Of a stretch of DNA of 64,000 nt, positions 52,150-62,057 are shown piece by piece. A model generated the notes under the pieces. The model saw nothing but the letters and a program-made list of their open reading frames with translations, was not told the DNA's origin and made no database searches. The stretch is from the NCBI RefSeq assembly GCF_028747785.1, contig NZ_CP118159.1, positions 62,001-126,000 on the forward strand, in the 5' to 3' direction. Source of the stretch: Halosimplex aquaticum (GTDB lineage: Archaea > Halobacteriota > Halobacteria > Halobacteriales > Haloarculaceae). Within the stretch, counting starts at the first letter, position 1, and every line of letters begins with the position of its first letter. The position numbers and the translations under genes are program-made.

Positions 52150-54774
52150 ATGCCTAATCCGGACTCGGACTCGCGGAACACGCTCCCCATCGAGCGTGGC
52201 TTCCCCATCGAGCAGGTAAACGATCTCGCGGACCGTGAGGGACGGGCCAAGCTCTACTACCGGCCACTCTCCACGATGCACAAGTGGTGGGCAAGGAGGC
52301 TGGGGAGCGTGTTCAGGGCAATTACGCTCTACTCTCTCGTTGACGACCCGGACTCTGTCGAGGTCCACGACCCCGACCAGACTGATCTGAACCTCACTGA
52401 CTTCGGTGAAGAGACTGGAGATGGAAGCGAGACAGATATCGAGCAACTCATCGACGCTGTAAGCCTACGCGACCCAGACGCACTCTGGGACCTCTATCCG
52501 AAGGATGTCCGCGTGGACGGCAAGAAGGTTCTCGACCCGTTCATGGGTGGCGGAACCAGCTTAATGGAGGCAATTCGGTTCGACGCGGAGGTCACGGGTG
52601 TCGATTTGAATCCTGTGGCCTGGTTCATCTCGAAGAAAGAGCTGGAGGCCCACGAAGTGGACATCGAAGCTCTGCAGGAGGCCTTCGACGACGTTCGGGA
52701 ATCAGTAGCTGGTGACCTCCAATCTCTCTACGAGACTGCCTGTCCCCATGACGCAGATCACGTTGCAGATAGCGTCTACGCGATGTGGGTGCGGGAGCTA
52801 GACTGCACCTCCTGTGGAGAGACGATACCGCTGTTCAAGGACTACCGTGTCGCGAACGGCCGATACGAGGACGATGACAAATACAATGTCTACTGTCCTG
52901 ATTGTGGGTCAGTTTTCCTAACTGACGACTACAAGTCTGAGTCGGTCTGTCCGGAATGCAGTCACGAGTATATTCCCGCCGACGGCCCTGTCACCCGGGG
53001 CGGAAATTACGGGTGTCCCTCGTGCGGGCTGAAGTATCCCATCGTCGACGCAATTGCCGACGGACAGTCCTACTCCGAGAAGCTCTACGCGATCGAATAC
53101 TACTGTCCAGACTGCGAGGACGAAGGGAAGGAGCGATCGACGTTCAAAGGCTACAAGCCAGCTACCGAGGACGACTTCACTCAGTTCGAACGCGCACGTG
53201 ATGGCTGGGAATCAGACGAAGACCTGGGAGAGTACGCGCCAAGCGGCGAGATCCCAAAAGGGGCTATCACAGCAGCCTCTCGAATCAACGGGAACGACGT
53301 ATTTCGCCACGGGTACGAAACCTGGCAGGATATGTTCAACGACCGCCAGCTATTCTGCCTCTCGACGCTTCTATCGGCAATCGACGATATTGAGGACCAG
53401 TCAGTCAAAGAGTATCTCCTCCTCGCATTCAGCGACTCCCTCATGTTCCAGAACCGATTTTCGCTGTACAACGTTTCTGGGACGAAAATCGAGGGAATAT
53501 TCAGACAGAATTCGTACACACCGCGCGTAGAGTACGCTGAAAACAACGTTTGGGGAACGCGGGCAGGTCGCGGGACGTTCCAGAATACGTGGGAGAAGAT
53601 AGTCAATGCCGTCGAATTCGCCCACCATCCGACCGAGCGATACCTCGAAGATGGTGAACTCATCCAGACGGAGCCCTTTGAGCATCCGGTCGGTGGGACA
53701 TACTCACTCCATCAAGGAGACATCCGGGAGGTCGATCTTGAATCCGACTACGACGCAGTCATCACCGATCCTCCATACTACGATAATGTCGTCTACTCGG
53801 AGGTCTCTGACTTCTTTTATGTCTGGCAACGATTACTCCTGGCCGATGAGTATCAAAGCTTCACTCCAGATGCGACTCCTCGGGACGAGAGCATCGTCGC
53901 TAACCCAGTTGTGAACAAAGATGCGGAGGCATTTGAGGGGGAACTCCAGCAATCGTTCTCCCGCATCAGGGAAGTTCTGAAAGACGACGGCGTTCTCACG
54001 TTCACCTATCGTCACGGGGGCAAGGAGTCATGGGGAGCGCTCGTTCAGACGCTGTGTGATGAGGGCTTCGACATCACGGCAACGTACCCCATCTCTGCCA
54101 ACCTCAGCGAGTTCATGATGGGGGATGAACTCTCCTTTAGCGTGATTGTCGTCGCCCGCCCTGCTTCCGGCAGAGAGCCGATCAGTTGGTCGTCGCTCCG
54201 CCGTCGGATGCACCGTGCCAGCCGACAGGTACGAGACGAAATTCGTGAAGGGCAAACCATCTCAGAGGGCGATATCAGCGTCGTCGAACTCGGGCGGTGT
54301 TTCCGCGAGTATTCCGAACATCACGCGAAAGTCCACCGTGAAGGTGCGGTAATGACTGCTGATGAGGTCGTCGAGGAAATCTACGATATAATCGCAGGAG
54401 ATGTCTCTCCCGACGAGATCTATCTCGATCTCTTGGCGATGGAGGACCCGACCCTTGATGACGTCAACCGACTCTGTAGAGGAACTAAAATCAATCCAGA
54501 TGACCTTCGTGATCGGTCACTCTTCGATACCAGTGATGGGTTCCGACTCACGAACTGGGCTGATGATGATCGACTCGCGTATCTCAAAGCGAGGGATATT
54601 GATGATCTCACAGCCCTCGAGCGAGTACAGCTTCTGAGGTACGATACCGAACAGGAGACGAGGACGATGGACGAGCTACGTGAGATGGAGGTCACCGGCG
54701 AAATGCTCGACGTTGCCACCGACTTAGCAACCGTTACTGGTGACGAAGCCTATCGACAACTCTTCCGGGACTAA
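52150..54774 (+). CDS. Second DUF1156-type adenine-specific DNA methylase
   Basis: The 874-residue paralogue keeps all hallmarks: ERGFPIEQVNDLADREGRAK, HKWWARRLG, motif I KVLDPFMGGGTSL near residue 130, several CxxC pairs (CTSCGE, CPDCGS, CPECSH, CPSCGL, CPDCED) and motif IV TDPPYYDN near residue 539. It aligns with the 46022 product over its whole length, but the gene is GC-rich like the DUF499 gene, so it looks like the native partner of that ATPase while the other copy came from elsewhere or diverged. It is the second half of a tight DUF499-methylase pair with 39 bases between. The two enzymes may mark different sites or act as a heteromer. Confidence 0.88.
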   Translation: MPNPDSDSRNTLPIERGFPIEQVNDLADREGRAKLYYRPLSTMHKWWARRLGSVFRAITLYSLVDDPDSVEVHDPDQTDLNLTDFGEETGDGSETDIEQLIDAVSLRDPDALWDLYPKDVRVDGKKVLDPFMGGGTSLMEAIRFDAEVTGVDLNPVAWFISKKELEAHEVDIEALQEAFDDVRESVAGDLQSLYETACPHDADHVADSVYAMWVRELDCTSCGETIPLFKDYRVANGRYEDDDKYNVYCPDCGSVFLTDDYKSESVCPECSHEYIPADGPVTRGGNYGCPSCGLKYPIVDAIADGQSYSEKLYAIEYYCPDCEDEGKERSTFKGYKPATEDDFTQFERARDGWESDEDLGEYAPSGEIPKGAITAASRINGNDVFRHGYETWQDMFNDRQLFCLSTLLSAIDDIEDQSVKEYLLLAFSDSLMFQNRFSLYNVSGTKIEGIFRQNSYTPRVEYAENNVWGTRAGRGTFQNTWEKIVNAVEFAHHPTERYLEDGELIQTEPFEHPVGGTYSLHQGDIREVDLESDYDAVITDPPYYDNVVYSEVSDFFYVWQRLLLADEYQSFTPDATPRDESIVANPVVNKDAEAFEGELQQSFSRIREVLKDDGVLTFTYRHGGKESWGALVQTLCDEGFDITATYPISANLSEFMMGDELSFSVIVVARPASGREPISWSSLRRRMHRASRQVRDEIREGQTISEGDISVVELGRCFREYSEHHAKVHREGAVMTADEVVEEIYDIIAGDVSPDEIYLDLLAMEDPTLDDVNRLCRGTKINPDDLRDRSLFDTSDGFRLTNWADDDRLAYLKARDIDDLTALERVQLLRYDTEQETRTMDELREMEVTGEMLDVATDLATVTGDEAYRQLFRD

Positions 54775-54809
54775 CGTATTTTACATCCCTGTGAGACATT
54801 CGGGATGAC

Positions 54810-55205
54810 ATGAGCGATATTGACGCCGTGGCGGGGATGTACAATATCATCGTCAGCGGGGAACGCGAATCCGCAGATTATCGCGTCCCAGTCGATGAAT
54901 TTCTATCCAAATTGGAGAACAGAGATCTACCCGACGAAATCTGCGTCGTCGGGCTTGAGGATGTGCTCACGGATGAAGACGATATTCGAGATCGCTTGGT
55001 CTCGACGATGCGAAAAGAGATGGATTACCTGAACAGCCAGCGTCCGCTTCCGACGATTCAGTTCGTCGTCGAAGGGAACCTTCAGGGTGCTGGCGATTCC
55101 TTCGAAGTTGAAATTGACGATGAGTTCTACTCTCTGCGCCCGATCTTTGGCCGACAGATCAAGAAACGAGACTCGGGTTGGCTTGTTGCTCCATTCCGGA
55201 TATAA
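54810..55205 (+). CDS. Unknown 131-residue protein following the methylase
   Basis: A small soluble acidic protein: EYNI-like start (AGMYNIIVSGERESADYRVP), then helices (VDEFLSKLENRDLPDEICVV and IRDRLVSTMRKEMDYLN), then beta strands (TIQFVVEGNLQGAGDSFEVE and EFYSLRPIFGRQ). I do not recognise a family, although methylase/DUF499 loci are known to carry small accessory proteins. It starts 35 bases after the methylase stop, probably in the same transcript, and is convergent with the McrC-like gene that ends 16 bases beyond its stop. Confidence 0.6.
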   Translation: MSDIDAVAGMYNIIVSGERESADYRVPVDEFLSKLENRDLPDEICVVGLEDVLTDEDDIRDRLVSTMRKEMDYLNSQRPLPTIQFVVEGNLQGAGDSFEVEIDDEFYSLRPIFGRQIKKRDSGWLVAPFRI

Positions 55206-55221
55206 TCGCTTTTGACTGTGC

Positions 55222-57021
55222 TCACATGAGGGCCCACGGGCCTTCTGTGCTCACCTGCGTTTCTCCATCCACGGACTTCAGGAAGTATAGCGTGACCGTC
55301 CCGTGATCGTCGTTCCCTTCAGGATCGTAGACCGGGACACAAGTCGTTTCGTGACGGGGATACTTTGGATGATCTTCTTCATCGGTCTTCCCACAGGCGT
55401 CTTTGATCCGGGATTTTGTCCACCGACCCTGGTCGTCTAGTTCTGGTTTGTTTGGCCCGTAGGACGAGAACGCTATCGCCGAAATCACACGATCCGCGAA
55501 CGTGGCAGGATTGTTGATGCTGAACGGCCCGTTCGTATCATGGATGTCGGAAAGATCGCCATCAGAGACGCCACTGAGACAGAGGTGTGCCTCAGTCGCG
55601 GCATCGAACACCCGGAGTTCGGGATACTCGATTGCCAGAGTTTCGAGGAGATATCCCTCGATGATATCCTCATAGGCATCGCAGGTAAATTCGTCGTCTG
55701 GTGAAACGATCTCGACTTCTGCCCCGGTCCGCTGTACGGGGAGGCGAACGTGCTGATATTGGGGGCACAGGAACGCCATTCGATTGGTCTCTGTCAAATA
55801 GGCATACGCGAACATCCTGGACCGGGACTCTGATTCGTTTGCTGGGTTCTTTCCCTCACGGTAGTACTTTGAGTCCAAGACGGCTAGCGTCTCGTCACCA
55901 TCCGTGAGAAGATGGTCTGGCTCGTGGCGAGCCTCCGCATTCCCTGCGAAAGGATAGATCGACGGCTCAGGTTTACACTCGATATCGCTGAGCTGGTCGA
56001 GATAGTCAATAGTCCGTATGGATCCCACCTTTCGACTGAGGACTCTGTGGGAATAATCTTGGAACAGCGAATTCATGCTCAGCGCGTAGTCGACGAGTAA
56101 TTCCTCGGGTCCTCCTCCGACTTGACCGAGCAACGCAGAGGCCAGAATTGACTGCGCCGTATAGAACGCCCGACGATAATAGTTGCGCTGTCTGGGGAGA
56201 TCGTGGAGTGAGAGTCGTCGATAGACACCAACTTCCTTCTGGCTGCTAGCGACTCCCAGCTCTTCCATCCGTTCGACCTCTTGGTGGACCATCGAGAGCA
56301 ACACATCCTGTCGCGGATGGCTGTGTCCGTCCTGGTCCTGCTGAAGTAGTCTCAACAGTAATTTTCCAGCCATGTGGATGGCCGAGTTTACCGGATTCCC
56401 ATATTCGACCTGGGTCTCAACCCAAGTCGGTGCTGGATTCCCGGTTGCATGATTCATCAGCGTTTGCTCCACGTCAACCGATCCGAGTCCTTCGAATCCG
56501 TTTCGACGATTGATGTGGAGATTCCGGATGAACCCGTTCCGTCGAATCGTCCTGAGACCATGCACGTAGTTGATCGCGAGAATCGCGATGATTCGAGTGG
56601 ACTCGACGCCGCTGGAGACTAGTTCGCTGAGTGGGACGCCGTAGTAGGACTGGGTTCTGTCGATGTCGTAGACTGTGAGCAGCATTTCGATGACATGCTC
56701 CCAGTCGACCTTGGGCTCGATCTGTACGTTCATCCCCGGAACCAGACTCACGATCCCGACGATATCCGAGGGCTTGACGTGAAGCGAGTTATCGACAAGC
56801 CGAACAGACAGAACTTGCAGGGCGTCTTCTTCAGCATCCTGTCCAGCGGCTATCCGCAACCGAGGACGTTTCTTGACGTACTTGCTGCCTTCTCGAACGA
56901 AGTTCGCTGCCCGTAGCTCGTCTTTAATCGACTCTCGATCGCACTCTTCGACGATTAGTTTTCGATTCTCCTGGACCGAGCACAACGACGTTCCGTATTC
57001 GTAACGAACAGCCTCACTCAT
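55222..57021 (-). CDS. McrC-like nuclease subunit, second locus
   Basis: The 599-residue protein is longer than the McrC at 33622. It has the beta-rich N-terminus (VNVQIEPKVDWEHVIEML-type), FIRNLHINRRNGFEGLGSVD, a helical middle and the active-site region HEPDHLLTDGDETLAVLDSKYYREGKN, with D...DSKY near residue 384. That is the PD-(D/E)XK core of McrC. The last 170 residues (DLSDIHDTNGPFSINNPATF, GPNKPELDDQGRWTKSRIKD and CVPVYDPEGND) are an extra module I cannot place. It overlaps its AAA partner by an ATGAGTGA of 8 bases and runs on the minus strand, against the methylase genes. Confidence 0.78.
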   Translation of the reverse strand: MSEAVRYEYGTSLCSVQENRKLIVEECDRESIKDELRAANFVREGSKYVKKRPRLRIAAGQDAEEDALQVLSVRLVDNSLHVKPSDIVGIVSLVPGMNVQIEPKVDWEHVIEMLLTVYDIDRTQSYYGVPLSELVSSGVESTRIIAILAINYVHGLRTIRRNGFIRNLHINRRNGFEGLGSVDVEQTLMNHATGNPAPTWVETQVEYGNPVNSAIHMAGKLLLRLLQQDQDGHSHPRQDVLLSMVHQEVERMEELGVASSQKEVGVYRRLSLHDLPRQRNYYRRAFYTAQSILASALLGQVGGGPEELLVDYALSMNSLFQDYSHRVLSRKVGSIRTIDYLDQLSDIECKPEPSIYPFAGNAEARHEPDHLLTDGDETLAVLDSKYYREGKNPANESESRSRMFAYAYLTETNRMAFLCPQYQHVRLPVQRTGAEVEIVSPDDEFTCDAYEDIIEGYLLETLAIEYPELRVFDAATEAHLCLSGVSDGDLSDIHDTNGPFSINNPATFADRVISAIAFSSYGPNKPELDDQGRWTKSRIKDACGKTDEEDHPKYPRHETTCVPVYDPEGNDDHGTVTLYFLKSVDGETQVSTEGPWALM

Positions 57022-58246
57022 ACGCGCTGACGCCCATCTCGCGTTCTTCCGCCTCTGCTTGCCTGTTTGCGAGGTCGACCGCTGGTGTGAGGTCGAACGC
57101 CTCGAATTGGTTATCGAGCGTCTCGTAGTGACTTGCGAGCCGGTTAATCTGAGGTAGAGCTGCTGTATTCAGGAGTCTCGGTGCGATGTACGTGGCGAAT
57201 GCCTGACCAACCGCAATGTTCTCTTCGCCGGCGTAGGGACCGCCGCTTCCGCAGGCGTGCTTGAGGAACTGAGTTACGTCCTCGTAGTGCATCGGGCCGA
57301 ACTCCATTATTCCACCTTCCCCACTCGTCGTCGTCCCTGCGTTGATTCCCTGGTGGTGAGTCTCGAAGAGTTCTTGGAGTTTGTCGAGATCGATATCCAC
57401 ATCGGAGCCGAGCTCCCCGATCCAACGATCGAACAGGGCTGCTCGCTCCTCATCACCATATGTACTGAGCTCGATCATCGCAAAGCGGCGTGTGATTGCG
57501 TTGTCCAACTCGTTCACCGTGCGGTCCGACATATTCATCGTACAGATGATCTTCACGTTTTCGTTGAGCGTGAGCGGCTCGCCATCGTCGTCGCGGAAAA
57601 TCACCTGCTCTTCGTCCTCGATGGCGGTATAGAGTGGACCAAAGACCTGAGAGATGTCTGCACGAGTGATCTCGTCGATTATCACAGCCCAGTTATCATC
57701 GTATTCTTTCGCCTTCTGGATCCCCTTTGAGACACAGCCTGCTTGGCGATGATATTCTATCTCACCGTCTTTCGTCTCGGGCTGGATACTCCCAGTGATA
57801 TCTGCAGGCGTCCACGTTGGTGTCGCAGTGTGAATGGAATAGTCGATACAGGCTTCCAAAGCGAGTTGTTTGGCGAAGTAGGTCTTACCCGTGCCTGTCG
57901 GCCCATACAATACGATGGGTTTTCCGACCTCGATTGCTGTGAGTGCGTTTTTCTTGACGGTATCGGGTACGAGTGTCTCTCCTAGACTGTAATTTCGCTG
58001 TGCGACAGTCTGTTTGACCTCGAATGGGGTAACACTGGAAGTCAGGACTGCCTGCTTGACCTGCTCTCGGTCTCCAGATCGCCTTCCATCGATTTCAAGC
58101 TCGTTGACTAGGTAACGAACCGCATCTGGATCAGATGTTCGATTGATAAAGTCAGTAGCATACGTCGCGTTATTTCGGATAATGCCGCTGAACTCTTCCG
58201 CCTCCTCGCGGTCGTAGTTCTCGAAGCTCGGCTTCCCGCTGCTCAT
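57014..58246 (-). CDS. McrB/MoxR-like AAA+ ATPase, second locus
   Basis: The 410-residue protein has Walker A VLYGPTGTGKTYFAK near residues 115-128, Walker B WAVIIDEITRADISQVFGPL near residue 188, and the sensor NVKIICTMNMSDRTVNELDNAITRRF. The MNxxD sensor and EITRAD form are of the McrB/dynein-related clade. It is much shorter than the McrB at 30963: only about 100 residues precede the AAA domain, without space for a full DNA-recognition domain. Specificity may therefore come from the McrC-like partner or other proteins. It is first in the minus-strand pair, with its start 141 bases from the divergent AAA gene at 58388. Confidence 0.8.
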   Translation of the reverse strand: MSSGKPSFENYDREEAEEFSGIIRNNATYATDFINRTSDPDAVRYLVNELEIDGRRSGDREQVKQAVLTSSVTPFEVKQTVAQRNYSLGETLVPDTVKKNALTAIEVGKPIVLYGPTGTGKTYFAKQLALEACIDYSIHTATPTWTPADITGSIQPETKDGEIEYHRQAGCVSKGIQKAKEYDDNWAVIIDEITRADISQVFGPLYTAIEDEEQVIFRDDDGEPLTLNENVKIICTMNMSDRTVNELDNAITRRFAMIELSTYGDEERAALFDRWIGELGSDVDIDLDKLQELFETHHQGINAGTTTSGEGGIMEFGPMHYEDVTQFLKHACGSGGPYAGEENIAVGQAFATYIAPRLLNTAALPQINRLASHYETLDNQFEAFDLTPAVDLANRQAEAEEREMGVSAYE

Positions 58247-58387
58247 TATCTGATGAATATCGGGGGGCTACCATAAAACAACATGTGCGAGTGAGAGAAC
58301 GAGCGAAAGCGATCTCCACATCGCGGAGGAGTGACCTAAAGACACATCACTATGCGCCTTAATCAGGAATATAAGACGCGTTCTATG

Positions 58388-60244
58388 TCATTCGACTCCG
58401 AGCCATTCACTTCTGGCCATACTCTGATACAACGGTTAGAGCAGTACAACCCCTGGTGGGATGGCGATCACGAAACCAGTATCTCTGCAGAATACTCTAC
58501 GCTCAGGACTGCTTTCCACAAAACGTACGAGACTCTTCATGAAGATGATCGGCGGTTCGTGACTATTACTGGGCCGGACGGGGTGGGGAAGAGCACACTT
58601 CTCCAACAATTGGCCTCCGCCCACGTCGACCCAGATTTCATTGAGAAATTTATTCGAGATGCCAGCAAGCGAGAGCAGGCTCACGAGAATCTTGTCCCCT
58701 CCTCTAATGTTCTCTATCTCCCTCTTCGCGATGATCCTGTCTTCCAAGTCAGGCCGGAAGACCAGCTCCGGGCCGCCATCGATCACTTTGAAACACACGT
58801 ATTGAGACGTCCTGACTCGGCAGATCACTATGTCCTTCTGGACGATCTTCATATCGTTGAGCGCCCGAACAAGCGCGGGAGCACAGAGGTCGGCCACTGG
58901 GAACGTGTGATTGCCGATCTGCTTGACGAACGGAGCGACCGTCGAATTGTTTCGACTGCCCTTTCAGCCGATGCCGTTCGAGCGCGTGTGGGACAAACAG
59001 GTGACTCGGCTCTCGATAGCCTCTCTCTTCACGAGAACATCGAGCTGTATACACTGGGGTTCGCTGACTTCCTGAGACTACGCCACCGTGATGTTGTCCT
59101 TGCTCCGCCGTCAGAGCGTTTTGACGGGACGAGCGTTCGGAATGCTCTCTATGAGGCGATGGACCAGAGCACTCCTGAAAGATTTGCTTCCGAGGTAGAG
59201 ACTCAGCAGCAAGATGCGATTGTCGAGGCAACTACCGCCCGTCGCGAGATCGCGAACTACTGTACAACTGGCGGGGCAGTAACGCTACGACTCGCGGGGA
59301 GTGGGATTGATATTGAGGAGGAACAGTACGTCGATGTTATCCGAGGCCGTGGTGATTTCGATTTCAAAGCTTTGCAAGAAGAGACGTTCTCGGAGTGTAG
59401 AGAGGGTCTCTTGCGTGCAGCCACAAATCTGCGCGGAATCAAAGACGGACTAGGCTTAGAGCGATTCTTTGCTCTCACTGCTCACGAACACCCGACTCAA
59501 GACGTCGCATTCGATGATCTAGTGGATACTCTCGACATCGACCGCCGGACGCTTCGGGACAAGTATCTCAGTATCCTCTCTCGACTCCATCTTCTCTCCC
59601 CGTCACAGGAGTACGATAACCAACGACCTCGTCAAATTCGCTTCTATCTTCGCGATCCAGGCCTCACGAATGCTGTTTGTCGAACGAATCTAACTGACGT
59701 TCTCAGACGGGAGCCCGGACTACAGGAGGCCCTCGCAAAGTCGACTGCATTCGACCAAACCATTCGTCTATCGTGTGAACTCAACCACCAGGACGATCCC
59801 AAGCGGGGTCTCGTGAAGTTCTGGCCCGGTTCGAAGGGGTCTGTAGATTTCGTTGTAAAACTCAACGGCACTCCCGTCCCAATCCTCTGGTCATTCAATG
59901 AGGGAATCAACGAGCTCAGGAGGAGTATTGATACCCCTGATTTTGACGCTTTACAGGACTTTCTGGGGGGAAGTGCATCTGACAGTGAGCGAGACCCCAT
60001 TGATGAACTTCTGTATATGCCAGTCTCGGATAACACTGTAAGGCGTCGACGGGAATACATTCAGAAGGATAGCTATGAGGGGTACATGGACGAAGATGAG
60101 ACGTCGGTGATTGATGGCGCCCCCTCATTTGGAATTCTATTAACGAACGCTCGATCCGCACTAGAACGTGGTGTTGAAATATATGATGAAGGGCCAAAGC
60201 CGATAATCCAGATCCCCCTCTGGACGTATCTTCGGTTTATGTGA
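58388..60244 (+). CDS. AAA+ ATPase with a DUF4143-like C-terminus lacking its nuclease motif
   Basis: The likely start is ATG 58388 (MSFDSEPFTSG), giving 618 residues. Walker A is TGPDGVGKSTLL near residues 61-70 and Walker B HYVLLDDLH near residue 148. The C-terminal half has IDRRTLRDKYLSILSRLHLLSP (winged helix) and FYLRDPGLTNAV, as in AAA_14/DUF4143 ATPases. In that family a strand VDFVV is followed by an IEVK-type motif. Here VDFVVKLNGTPVPILWSFNEG lacks the E-x-K. It is probably an ATP-driven sensor or switch. It is divergent from the McrB-like gene and 57 bases upstream of the SNF2 helicase, so it likely belongs with the latter. Confidence 0.7.
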   Translation, partial: SFDSEPFTSGHTLIQRLEQYNPWWDGDHETSISAEYSTLRTAFHKTYETLHEDDRRFVTITGPDGVGKSTLLQQLASAHVDPDFIEKFIRDASKREQAHENLVPSSNVLYLPLRDDPVFQVRPEDQLRAAIDHFETHVLRRPDSADHYVLLDDLHIVERPNKRGSTEVGHWERVIADLLDERSDRRIVSTALSADAVRARVGQTGDSALDSLSLHENIELYTLGFADFLRLRHRDVVLAPPSERFDGTSVRNALYEAMDQSTPERFASEVETQQQDAIVEATTARREIANYCTTGGAVTLRLAGSGIDIEEEQYVDVIRGRGDFDFKALQEETFSECREGLLRAATNLRGIKDGLGLERFFALTAHEHPTQDVAFDDLVDTLDIDRRTLRDKYLSILSRLHLLSPSQEYDNQRPRQIRFYLRDPGLTNAVCRTNLTDVLRREPGLQEALAKSTAFDQTIRLSCELNHQDDPKRGLVKFWPGSKGSVDFVVKLNGTPVPILWSFNEGINELRRSIDTPDFDALQDFLGGSASDSERDPIDELLYMPVSDNTVRRRREYIQKDSYEGYMDEDETSVIDGAPSFGILLTNARSALERGVEIYDEGPKPIIQIPLWTYLRFM

Positions 60245-60301
60245 GTCGTTTTTAAAACTTCCAACATAACCTATTTGTCTGCCTACCTTTTTTCATATCC
60301 C

Positions 60302-62057
60302 ATGGACGAGCAGGACCTCGTAGACATCGAGGTCACGCATGATGGCCCTGATGACCTGGTTGCATCATATTCCTCAGGAGTCGCTGATTTTTCGTTTCAC
60401 AGGCAAACCGTCATGGCAAACCGCCTGCTCTCGGGTCAGCCTGATACGGAACTCCGCTCACTCTCGCGGGTTGACGAGGAAGAAGTCAAACTCCTCGAAC
60501 ACCAGGTAGATGCTGCCCATCGAGCGCTGTTCGAGATGGATGGCAAGGCCCTTCTCGCCGATGAAGTCGGTCTCGGCAAGACTATCGAGGTCGGGATGAT
60601 TCTGAAGGAGATGCATTACCGGGAGACCAGCGGCTCAGTACTCATTTTGACTCCCGCACAACTGGCGAAACAGTGGCAGGGAGAACTTCGAGAGAAATTC
60701 GGTCTGGGGTTCGTTTGCAACTATGACGATGAATTTCAGGGATTTGACGCCCACGATCGCATTATAGCGAGTATAGACACGGCAAAGAGTGACCGGCATC
60801 GTGCGACAGTACTCGCTCGTGATTGGGATGTCCTCGTGATGGATGAAGCTCACTACGTGAAAAACGAGGACACTGACCGCTACGAACTAATTGACAAGCT
60901 CACCTACAACTACGCGTTCTTCCTCACTGCTACTCCAATCCAGAACGCTCACTGATCTGTACAATATCGTTTCACTGCTCAGACCGGGATTGTTCGGGAG
61001 CCGAGACACGTTCCATCATTACTTCGTCGACAACGGCCAGGAAACACTCGTAAACCGCGATGAGCTTCAACGCCGGCTGGGCCAAGTCATGATCAGGAAT
61101 CGCCGTGAGGACACTGATATCGACTTCACGGATAGGATAATCGATACACGAACGTTCGAGCCGAGCGCCGCTGAGAAGGACCTCTACAATGCTGTGACTG
61201 ACTACGTTCAAGAAGCGTACAGCCAAGACCGTGGCCAGAAGCTCGTCTTGATGCTCTTGCAAAAGGAGGTTGTGAGCAGCCCAGCAGCGCTCAAGCAGAC
61301 GGTTCTCAAACAGCTCAACGAGAATAACGAACTCACTCACAAGAGCGAACTCGAAGAACTCGTCGAAAAGATCGATGCCATAGACACCGTAACCAAAGAA
61401 GAGCGGCTGTTCGATATCGTCGAGGAAGCCCGTGACCACGTTGAGATGGGGCGAGTCATCGTCTTCACACAGTTCCGACCGACTCAACGTCGTGTGTTGG
61501 ACGCACTCGAGAAGCAGGGCTATACGACCCATGCGTTTCACGGCGGACACTCAAGTGAAGAGAAGGAGGAGATTGTCGATCGATTCCGAGAGGATGGCGG
61601 TGTTCTCGTCTCTACAGACGCGATGAATGAAGGTCGGAATCTTCAGTTCTGCAATATCATGGTAAACTACGATCTCCCGTGGAATCCGATGAAGGTGGAA
61701 CAGCGAATCGGCCGTATCCACCGAATTGGACAGAAGCGTACGGTGTACGTCTTCAACATGGCACTCAAAGGGACGATAGAAGAGTACGTCTTGGACCGAC
61801 TGTATCACAAGATCGATCTGTTCCAGCAGACTGTCGGTGAACTCAGTACGATTCTTACCCGGCTCGAAGACTCTGGGCGGAGTTTCGAAGACGAGATCTT
61901 CGAGCGACTCGCGAGCGCTGATTCCGAGATCGACCTCGAGAACGACTTCGAATCGATGGCTATCGATCTCGAAGAGCAACAGGATCTCTCACAGAAGGTG
62001 GAGAAGTTCAATAGCGGTGTCTTCGAGAGCTTCGACCTGGGGGCAAGCGATGACTGA
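60302..62057 (+). pseudogene. SNF2-family helicase, frameshifted in motif III
   Basis: Two frames together form a full SNF2 helicase. The first (60302-60955) has ADEVGLGKTIEVGMI (motif I) near residue 88, VMDEAH (motif II) near residue 181, and LTATPIQN (motif III). It then runs to a stop, AH*. The second frame continues with LTDLYNIVSLLRPGLF and includes VFTQFRPTQRRV, STDAMNEGRNLQFCNIMVNYDLPWNPMKVEQRIGRIHRIGQ (motifs V and VI) up to 62057. The family usually reads TPIQN-S-LTDLYN, so loss of two bases at about 60946-60947 explains the break. Homologues are RapA/DrmD-like translocases in defence loci. Whether it is a real lesion, a sequencing error or a programmed shift cannot be decided here. 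Confidence 0.8.

Noticed and set aside
60275..60301. Upstream start for the SNF2 helicase
   Set aside because: The extra nine residues lie on the promoter-like A/T-rich stretch after the preceding stop; the ATG at 60302 fits better.
60930..60960. Programmed frameshift in the helicase
   Set aside because: No slippery run is present (AACGCTCAC) and the missing residue matches a simple two-base loss, so a lesion or sequencing error is more likely. Not fully excluded.
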